A DNA stretch of 11,463 nucleotides from CBFGTJ01 sp965651815. GTDB lineage: Bacteria > Actinomycetota > Acidimicrobiia > Acidimicrobiales > Microtrichaceae. The stretch covers positions 1-11,463 of the forward strand of contig CBFGTJ010000099.1 in assembly GCA_965651815.1 (NCBI GenBank). Direction: 5' to 3'. Shown here piece by piece: positions 5,803 to 11,463 of this stretch; position 1 is the stretch's first letter; each line of letters opens with the position of its first letter. The notes beneath the pieces are model-generated. The model worked only from the letters and a program-made list of their open reading frames with translations. It ran no database searches and was not told the origin of the DNA. The translations under genes and the position numbers were made by a program.

Positions 5803-6830
5803 TCCGCCTGCTGCTCGCCGCCGGCATCGGCACCGTGGTGTCGGTGCTCGGCACGAAGGTGCTCATCGTCTGGCTGACCCGCCGCTCGATCGGCCAGCCC
5901 ATCCACGAGGACGTCCCCGAGGGGCACATGGTCAAGGCCGGCACGCCGACGATGGGCGGCATCGCCATCGTCGCGGGCGGGGTGCTCGGCTACCTCGTGT
6001 CGAACCTGTACGACGGCGTGTTCACCTGGACCGGCATCGCCACGGTCGGCGCGATGGCGGGCGCGGGCGGCATCGGCTTCCTCGACGACTGGATCAAGGT
6101 CTCCAGGGAGCGGAACCTGGGCCTCGACAAGTGGGCGAAGCTCGGGGGCCTCCTGCTGGTCGCCGGGGGCTTCGTGGCGCTCATGTTGGTGCGCACCAAC
6201 GTCCGCACCACGATCAGCTTCACCCGCTGGTACGACCTCGGCTGGGAGGTCGGCAAGGTCGGCTGGGCGATCTGGGCCGTGCTGTTGATCCTCGGGGCCT
6301 CCAACGCGGTCAACCTCACCGACGGCCTCGACGGGCTCGCCGCCGGTTCCGCCGCGCTCGTCTTCTCCGGCTACGTCGTCATCGGCTACTGGGTGTTCCG
6401 CCAGTCCGGCGTCTACGGGATCAGCGTCGGGCTGGACCTCGCCGTGGTCGCCGCGGCGATGATGGGCGCGTGCGCCGGGTTCCTGTGGTGGAACGCCGCG
6501 CCGGCGCAGATCTTCATGGGCGACACGGGCTCGCTCGCGATCGGCACGTGCCTCGCCGCCCTCGCCCTGAGCTCCTCGACGACGCTGCTGCTGCCGATCC
6601 TCGGGTTCCTGTTCGTGCTCGAGACCATCTCGGTGATCCTGCAGGTCGCGAGCTTCCGGTTCTTCGGCCGCCGCATCTTCCGGATGGCACCGATCCACCA
6701 CCACTTCGAGCTGATGGGGTGGCCGGAGACCAAGATCATCGTCCGGCTCTGGATGCTCACCGCAGGGTGCACCGCGCTCGGACTGGGGCTCTTCTACCGC
6801 GAGTTCATCCGCGCCGGGGGCCTCGGGTGA
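5799..6830 (+). CDS. mraY: phospho-N-acetylmuramoyl-pentapeptide transferase MraY
   Basis: MraY is the integral membrane enzyme that transfers phospho-MurNAc-pentapeptide from UDP to undecaprenyl phosphate, making lipid I. The 343-residue protein is rich in hydrophobic segments, consistent with the ten helices of the family. Conserved motifs are complete: KAGTPTMGG (46-54), FLDD with D96 and D97, NAVNLTDGLDG with N169, N172, D175 and D178, FMGDTGS with D242, and the histidine motif PIHHHFE (H300-H302) followed by GWPETKI. The start is ATG at 5799, overlapping the murE stop by four bases, one of only two likely ATG starts in the run after mraZ. Its substrate is the MurF product, so a MurF activity must exist elsewhere in the genome. 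Confidence 0.96.
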   Translation: MIRLLLAAGIGTVVSVLGTKVLIVWLTRRSIGQPIHEDVPEGHMVKAGTPTMGGIAIVAGGVLGYLVSNLYDGVFTWTGIATVGAMAGAGGIGFLDDWIKVSRERNLGLDKWAKLGGLLLVAGGFVALMLVRTNVRTTISFTRWYDLGWEVGKVGWAIWAVLLILGASNAVNLTDGLDGLAAGSAALVFSGYVVIGYWVFRQSGVYGISVGLDLAVVAAAMMGACAGFLWWNAAPAQIFMGDTGSLAIGTCLAALALSSSTTLLLPILGFLFVLETISVILQVASFRFFGRRIFRMAPIHHHFELMGWPETKIIVRLWMLTAGCTALGLGLFYREFIRAGGLG

Positions 6831-8227
6831 CCCGGCGGGCCGCGCCGGGGCTGCCCGAGCGCTCCTTCCTCCTCTACGGCCTGGGCGTCACCAACCTCGC
6901 CGTCGCGCGCTCGCTGCTCGCGCACGAGCGCGACGTCGTCGTCGCCGACGACGGGACCCCCGAGTCCGCGACGACCGCGGCCGCCGAGCTGGGCGTCCCG
7001 GTGCGCAACCGGCCGGACCGGCGGGCGCTGGAGGACCTCGTCGCCACCGTCGACGCGGTCATCCCCGCGCCGGGCCTGCCGGAGCACCACCCGGTGTTCG
7101 CCGAGGCGCGCCGGTTCGCGAAGCCCGTGCTGGGGGAGTTCGACGTGGCCGCCGCCTGGGACGACCGTCCGCTGCTCGCGGTCACCGGCACCAACGGCAA
7201 GACCACCGTGACCATGCTCGTCGCGGCGATGCTGGAGCGCTCCGGCGTGCCGTGCGCTGCGGTCGGCAACCTCGAGACACCGCTGGTCGCCGCGATCGAG
7301 GATCCCCGCCCCGAGGCGTTCGTGGTCGAGGCCTCCTCGTTCCGCCTGGCGCGCAGCCGGTGGTTCGCCCCGAGGGTCGGCACCTGGCTCAACTTCGCCG
7401 AGGACCACCTCGACGTGCACACCTCGGTCGAGGAGTACCGGCGGGCCAAGGCCCGCATCTGGGCCGACCAGGGCCCCGACGACACCGCGGTCCTCAACGC
7501 CGAGGACCCGGTGGTCGCGGCCGCCGCGCCGAGCGGGCCGGACGCCCCACGGCTGGTCCGCTTCGGGCTCGCCGAGCAGGTCTCGGGCGTCCCGACCGAC
7601 CTGCACCTGCGCGGCGACCGGCTCGTCGGGCCCGACGGGGACGAGCTCGGCCGGGTGGGGGAGCTGTGGAGCCGGCTGCCCCACGACGTGTCGAACGCGC
7701 TCGCCGCCGCGGCCACCGCGCTCGCCGGCGGCGCCACCCCCGACGGGGTCCGCGCGGCGCTGCGGAGCTTCGAGGGGCTCTCCCACCGCGTCGAGCTCGT
7801 CGCCGAGGTCGACGGGGTCCGCTGGTACGACGACTCCAAGGCCACCGCACCCCACGCGACCCTCGCCGCGGTGCGCGGCTTCGACTCGGTCGTGCTGATC
7901 GCGGGGGGACGCAACAAGGGCCTGGACCTCGGGGTGCTCGGCGAGGTCGCGTCCCACATCAGGGCGGTCGTCGCGATCGGGGAGGCCGCGTCCGAGGTGC
8001 GCGAGGCGCTGGCCGGGCGGCCCTCCCAGACCGCCGACTCGATGGAGGAGGCCGTCGCGGCCGCGGCGGCGATCGCACGCCCGGGTGACGTCGTGCTCCT
8101 CTCACCCGCCTGCGCGTCCTTCGACTGGTACGGCTCCTACGTCGAGCGCGGCCGGGACTTCGTCGCCAACGTCCACCGGCAGCTCGGCCTGGACGCCGCG
8201 GCCGGCCACGGAAGGGGGACCGCGTGA
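6827..8227 (+). CDS. murD: UDP-N-acetylmuramoyl-L-alanine:D-glutamate ligase MurD
   Basis: MurD adds D-glutamate to UDP-MurNAc-L-Ala in the cytoplasm using ATP. The protein has 466 residues, a normal length. The N-terminal Rossmann-like domain starts with LLYGLGVTNLAVARSL, which binds the uridine part. The central domain has GTNGKTT with Lys125, the NFAEDHLDVH segment, and the expected carbamylated K208 in RRAKARIW. The C-terminal domain has the MurD-specific DDSKAT (335-340), AGGRNKGLD, and SPACASFD (426-433) followed by the RGRDF end. These last motifs separate it from MurC, MurE and MurF. The GTG start at 6827 overlaps the mraY stop by four bases. The open frame extends back to 6131 inside mraY but has no MurD-like sequence there. 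Order mraY-murD-ftsW is standard for dcw clusters. Confidence 0.96.
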   Translation: MTRRAAPGLPERSFLLYGLGVTNLAVARSLLAHERDVVVADDGTPESATTAAAELGVPVRNRPDRRALEDLVATVDAVIPAPGLPEHHPVFAEARRFAKPVLGEFDVAAAWDDRPLLAVTGTNGKTTVTMLVAAMLERSGVPCAAVGNLETPLVAAIEDPRPEAFVVEASSFRLARSRWFAPRVGTWLNFAEDHLDVHTSVEEYRRAKARIWADQGPDDTAVLNAEDPVVAAAAPSGPDAPRLVRFGLAEQVSGVPTDLHLRGDRLVGPDGDELGRVGELWSRLPHDVSNALAAAATALAGGATPDGVRAALRSFEGLSHRVELVAEVDGVRWYDDSKATAPHATLAAVRGFDSVVLIAGGRNKGLDLGVLGEVASHIRAVVAIGEAASEVREALAGRPSQTADSMEEAVAAAAAIARPGDVVLLSPACASFDWYGSYVERGRDFVANVHRQLGLDAAAGHGRGTA

Positions 8228-9444
8228 GCACCACCACGCGCCGACGGCCGCCTCGTGCGGGAACCGGGTCCCGCTCGGGGACCGCCACGCGGTCGCGGCC
8301 CCGCGCCGAGGTGACCGTGGTGCGCACGGGTCCGACCGCCGAGTCGCTGCTGATCGGGTCCGTCGCCGTGCTCTGCCTGCTCGGGCTCGTGATGGTGTAC
8401 TCGGCCTCGTCGGTCGCCTCCGTGCACAGCGGCGAGGCGAACTGGGGGGTCGTCGCCCGCCAGTTCGGGTTCATGGTCGTCGGGCTGGGGCTCGCGGTCG
8501 GCGCGGCGCGGCTGCCGCTGCGCTTCTGGCGCGACCGGGTGCCCGGCCTCCTCCTGGCGCTCGCCGTGCTGCTGCAGGGGGCCCTCGCCCTCGACGTGGT
8601 GCTGCGCGCGGTGGGCGCGGAGGGGGTGCCGTTCGCGATCACCGTCAACGGCGCGACCCGATGGCTGGGCGTGGGGCCGCTGCGCGGCCAGCCCTCGGAC
8701 ATCGCCAAGCTCGCGCTGGTCCTCTGGCTCGCACGCCTCCTCGACGTGCGGCACCGACAGCTCGGGTCGCCGGACCTGCTCAAGCCGGTCCTGGCCGTCA
8801 CCGGCGTCCTCGCAATGCTGGTCATGGCCGGCGACGACCTCGGCACCACGATGCTGCTCGGGGTCGTGATGCTCACGATGCTCTTCCTCGCCGGGGCGCC
8901 GCTCCGCCACGTCGGGGGGATCGCCGCGGCCGGCGCCGCCGCCTGCCTCCTCGTCATCTTCTTCCTCGAGGGGTTCCGCCTCCGGCGCATCAGCGCCTTC
9001 CTGCAGCCGGACGCGTACGCGGCGAACGAGGGGTTCCAGCTCCTCCAGTCGCGGATCGGGCTCGCGTCGGGCGGGCTGTGGGGCAACGGGCCGGGCAACT
9101 CGCGGGCCAAGTGGGGCTACCTGCCGGAGGCCGACACCGACTTCATCATGGCGGTCATCGGCGAGGAGCTCGGGCTCGTCGGCAGCATGGTCGTGCTCGG
9201 GGCGTTCGCGGTGTTCATGTTCGCCGGCATCCGCATCGCCCTGAGGTGCCGCAGCCGCTTCGGGCGGCTGGCGGGGCTCGGCATCACCACCTGGATCGGC
9301 GTGCAGGCGCTCATCAACATCGGGGTCACCGTCGGGACCCTGCCCACCAAGGGCATTACCTTGCCGTTCGTGTCCTACGGCGGATCCTCCCTGATGATGT
9401 GCCTGCTCGCGGTCGGGGTGCTGGTCTCGGTCGCGCGCGGGTGA
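8224..9444 (+). CDS. ftsW: SEDS-family septal peptidoglycan glycosyltransferase FtsW
   Basis: FtsW polymerises lipid II into glycan strands at the septum, working with FtsI. The 406-residue protein starts with a basic cytoplasmic tail of about 40 residues, followed by many hydrophobic helices. SEDS family signatures are present: MVYSASS near the first helix, NGATRWLGVGPLRGQPSDIAKLA, AGDDLGTTMLL, the large extracellular loop with FLQPDAYAANEGFQLLQS, and GNGPGNSRAKWGYLPEADTDFI. Asp306 in that last segment aligns with the catalytic aspartate of E. coli FtsW. The C-terminal LPTKGITLPFVSYGGSS matches FtsW and RodA. The name FtsW rather than RodA follows from its place between murD and murG. The start is GTG at 8224, overlapping the murD stop by four bases, with GGGGG at 8214-8218 as a plausible ribosome binding site. 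QPSD replaces the commoner QPSE, a mild change. Confidence 0.94.
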   Translation: MSTTTRRRPPRAGTGSRSGTATRSRPRAEVTVVRTGPTAESLLIGSVAVLCLLGLVMVYSASSVASVHSGEANWGVVARQFGFMVVGLGLAVGAARLPLRFWRDRVPGLLLALAVLLQGALALDVVLRAVGAEGVPFAITVNGATRWLGVGPLRGQPSDIAKLALVLWLARLLDVRHRQLGSPDLLKPVLAVTGVLAMLVMAGDDLGTTMLLGVVMLTMLFLAGAPLRHVGGIAAAGAAACLLVIFFLEGFRLRRISAFLQPDAYAANEGFQLLQSRIGLASGGLWGNGPGNSRAKWGYLPEADTDFIMAVIGEELGLVGSMVVLGAFAVFMFAGIRIALRCRSRFGRLAGLGITTWIGVQALINIGVTVGTLPTKGITLPFVSYGGSSLMMCLLAVGVLVSVARG

Positions 9445-10559
9445 TGGCGCCCCCCACCCGGGTGCTCGTCGCCGGGGGCGGCACCGCCGGGCACGTGCTC
9501 CCCGGGCTCGCCGTCGCCGCCGTGCTCGTCGAGCGCGGGCTGCGGCCCGAGGAGGTGCACTTCGTCGGCGCCGCGGGGCGGATCGAGGAGCGCCTCGTCC
9601 CCGAGGCCGGCTTCGGCATCACGCTCCTGCCGGGGCGCGGCATCGAGCGGCGCCTCACCCCGCGCAACCTCGTCGCCGCGTGGGGCATCGTCGTCGCGGT
9701 GGTCCGGGCCCTCGCGCTGGTGCGGCGCCATCGGCCCCAGGTCGTGCTGGCGCTCGGCGGGTTCGCCAGCGTCGCCTGCGCCCTGGCCGCGGTCTGTTGG
9801 CGGGTCCCGCTCGTCGTGGCCGAGCAGAACGCGCGCGCCGGGGCGTCGAACCGGCTCGTCGCACGCTTCGCCGCGGCCTGCGCGGTGCCGTTCGAGGGCA
9901 CCGACCTGCCGCGCGCGGTCGTGACCGGCAACCCGGTCCGACGGGAGATCCTGGAGGTGGCACGCGACCGGGACCGCGTCGCGGCGCGACGCGAGCTGGG
10001 CGTGGACCCGGACCGGCGCCTCGTCGTGGTGTTCGCGGGGTCGCTCGGCTCCCGCCGCCTGAACGAGGCGACCTACGGCGCGGTCGAGTCGCTCGCGCAC
10101 CGTGACGACCTCGCCGTCTACCACGTCGTCGGGGCGCGGGACTGGGACGAGCGCGCCACCCCGGCCACGTCCGGGCTCCAGTACGTCCAGGTCCGTTACT
10201 CGGACCGGATGGACCTCGTGCTCGCCGCGGCGGACCTCGCCGTGTGCCGCGCCGGTGGAACGACGGTCGCGGAGCTCGCCGTGGTCGGCGTGCCCGCCGT
10301 GCTGGTGCCGCTGCCGATCGCGACCCGGGACCACCAGCGTGCGAACGCCGGGCCGCTGGTCGAGGCCGGCGCCGCGGTGCTCGTCGACGACGACGAGCTC
10401 GACACGGCGCGCCTGCTGGCGGAGCTGGAACGGCTCGAGCGACCCGGCGTGCTGGACCGCATGGCCGAGGCGGCCCGTGGTCTGGGACGCCCCGACGCGG
10501 CCGGCGCCGTCGCCGACCTCCTCGAGGTGCACCTCGGTGGGCGCGGGGGCGTCAGGTGA
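9444..10559 (+). CDS. murG: lipid II synthase MurG (UDP-GlcNAc:lipid I GlcNAc transferase)
   Basis: MurG is the peripheral membrane GT-B glycosyltransferase that adds GlcNAc to lipid I, making lipid II. The 371-residue protein begins VLVAGGGTAGHVLPGLAVA, with His17 in the lipid-I-binding glycine loop. It continues with LGGFASVACA, EQNARAG (127-133), GNPVR (162-166), FAGSLGSRRLN, and the donor-binding CRAGGTTVAE (268-277) and VPLPIATRDHQRANA. The Ala in GGTAGH, NARAG and CRAG are shared, as I recall, with mycobacterial MurG, which supports an actinobacterial origin. Two starts are possible: ATG at 9444 (one-base overlap with the ftsW stop) or the adjacent GTG at 9441 (four-base GTGA overlap as in the neighbours). 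I keep the ATG; they differ by one residue. No strong ribosome binding site is seen, so translation probably depends on reinitiation after ftsW. Confidence 0.94.
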   Translation: MAPPTRVLVAGGGTAGHVLPGLAVAAVLVERGLRPEEVHFVGAAGRIEERLVPEAGFGITLLPGRGIERRLTPRNLVAAWGIVVAVVRALALVRRHRPQVVLALGGFASVACALAAVCWRVPLVVAEQNARAGASNRLVARFAAACAVPFEGTDLPRAVVTGNPVRREILEVARDRDRVAARRELGVDPDRRLVVVFAGSLGSRRLNEATYGAVESLAHRDDLAVYHVVGARDWDERATPATSGLQYVQVRYSDRMDLVLAAADLAVCRAGGTTVAELAVVGVPAVLVPLPIATRDHQRANAGPLVEAGAAVLVDDDELDTARLLAELERLERPGVLDRMAEAARGLGRPDAAGAVADLLEVHLGGRGGVR

Positions 10560-11463
10560 CGCGCGGGGCCGCCGGCGGCGTCCGGCTCGACCTGTCGGAG
10601 CGCCGCCGGGTGCACGTCGTGGCGGCCGGAGGGGCGGGGATGTCGGGCATCGCCACGATCCTCGCCCAGCAGGGCCACGAGGTGACCGGGTCCGACCTGG
10701 CCGAGGGCCCCGCGCTCGCCGCCCTGCGACGCCTCGGCGTGTCGGTGACCGTCGGCCATGCCCCGGAGGCGGTGCAGGGCGCCGACGCCGTCGTGGTGTC
10801 GACCGCGGTGCCGGCGGACGACCCGGAGGTGGTCGAGGCGGAGCGGCTCGGCATCCCCGTGCTGCGCCGCATCGACCTGCTGCCGTCGTTCGCGGCACGC
10901 CAGCCGTTCCTCTCGGTGTCCGGCACGCACGGCAAGACGACCACCTCCTCCATGCTCGCTGCGGCGCTGCGCGGCGCCGGTGCCGACCCGTCGTTCCTGG
11001 TGGGTGCCCGTGTGCCGGTGCTCGGCGCCGCCGCCGGGCACGGGAGCGGCCGCTGGTTCGTGCTCGAGGCCGACGAGAGCGACGGCAGCTTCCTCGCTGG
11101 CCCCAGGGCCGCGGCGCTGGTGACCAACGTCGAGGCCGACCACCTCGAGTTCTGGGGCGGGTGGGAGCAGCTCTGCGACGGGTTCCGCCGGTTCCTCACG
11201 GCGACCGACGGTCCCCGCCTCGTGTGCGCGGACGACCCGGCCGCGGCGGCGATCGGCGCGGAGGCGGGTGCGACCTCCTACGGCACGGCGGACGCCGCGG
11301 CGCACCGGATCACCGACCTGCGGGTCGTCGACGGCGGGACCGAGCTCGACCTGCGGTCCCGGGGCCGCTCGCACCGGGTGCGCCTGGCCGTGCCCGGCGT
11401 CCACAACGCCCTCAACGCCGCCGGCGCCCTCGCGGTCGTCGCGGAGCTCGACGAGGACCTCGA
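10556..11463 (+). CDS. murC: UDP-N-acetylmuramate:L-alanine ligase MurC (partial, cut by window end)
   Basis: MurC catalyses the first amino acid addition, L-alanine to UDP-MurNAc. About 302 of an expected 460-490 codons are in the window and the frame is still open at 11463. The N-terminal domain has VHVVAAGGAGMSGIA (from residue 19), where the family usually shows GIGG before AGMS, so two residues differ. The P-loop is the MurC-type GTHGKTT with Lys127, whose Thr-His distinguishes it from the Thr-Asn of MurD and MurE. Further motifs are EADESDGSF (171-179), NVEADHLE (191-198) and HNALNAAG (283-290). The GTG start at 10556 overlaps the murG stop by four bases. In related clusters murB, ftsQ and ftsZ often follow, but they lie outside this window. 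Confidence 0.94.
   Translation, partial: MTRGAAGGVRLDLSERRRVHVVAAGGAGMSGIATILAQQGHEVTGSDLAEGPALAALRRLGVSVTVGHAPEAVQGADAVVVSTAVPADDPEVVEAERLGIPVLRRIDLLPSFAARQPFLSVSGTHGKTTTSSMLAAALRGAGADPSFLVGARVPVLGAAAGHGSGRWFVLEADESDGSFLAGPRAAALVTNVEADHLEFWGGWEQLCDGFRRFLTATDGPRLVCADDPAAAAIGAEAGATSYGTADAAAHRITDLRVVDGGTELDLRSRGRSHRVRLAVPGVHNALNAAGALAVVAELDEDL

Noticed and set aside
1..11463. Novel system, mobile element, CRISPR array or defence island
   Set aside because: Every long plus-strand frame with real protein character is a known dcw gene. I found no transposase, integrase, spaced direct repeats, tRNA or terminal inverted repeats.

Overview
This window holds most of a division and cell wall (dcw) cluster from a high-GC Gram-positive bacterium. 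All genes lie on the plus strand, in the order mraZ, rsmH, ftsL, ftsI, murE, mraY, murD, ftsW, murG, murC (cut by the window end). The very high G+C, frequent GTG starts, long Arg/Pro/Ala-rich tails on FtsL, FtsI and FtsW, and MurG signatures resembling those I recall from mycobacteria (GGGTAGHV, NARAG, CRAG) point to Actinomycetota. A deep lineage such as Acidimicrobiia is my guess, not something the sequence proves. The DNPR motif in MurE indicates meso-diaminopimelate peptidoglycan.

Layout. Positions 1-207 hold what may be the last codons of an upstream gene and a perfect 15-bp hairpin (57-90) that looks like its terminator. A candidate sigma-70-type promoter (208-235) and loosely spaced G-tracts that could be MraZ sites (244-280) precede mraZ (301-735). 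A 177-nt gap (736-912) separates mraZ from rsmH. It folds on paper into a three-way junction and carries pyrimidine tracts complementary to the rsmH Shine-Dalgarno sequence, so I read it as a cis-regulatory leader, possibly the actinobacterial mraW RNA motif. From rsmH (913) to murC there is no intergenic base: every stop overlaps the next start, almost always as GTGA.

How the genes work together. MraZ is the cluster's DNA-binding regulator and RsmH methylates 16S rRNA. MurC, MurD and MurE add L-Ala, D-Glu and meso-DAP to UDP-MurNAc. MraY makes lipid I on the membrane and MurG makes lipid II. FtsW polymerises lipid II, FtsI cross-links the septal strands, and FtsL scaffolds the FtsW/FtsI complex. 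MurF, which adds D-Ala-D-Ala and usually sits between murE and mraY, is absent from that place: murE and mraY overlap by four bases.

I see no mobile element, CRISPR array, tRNA, rRNA or defence system. The gene content is ordinary. The points most worth following are the rsmH leader RNA, the missing murF, an in-frame 15-bp tandem repeat in murE, and the unbroken chain of stop/start overlaps.
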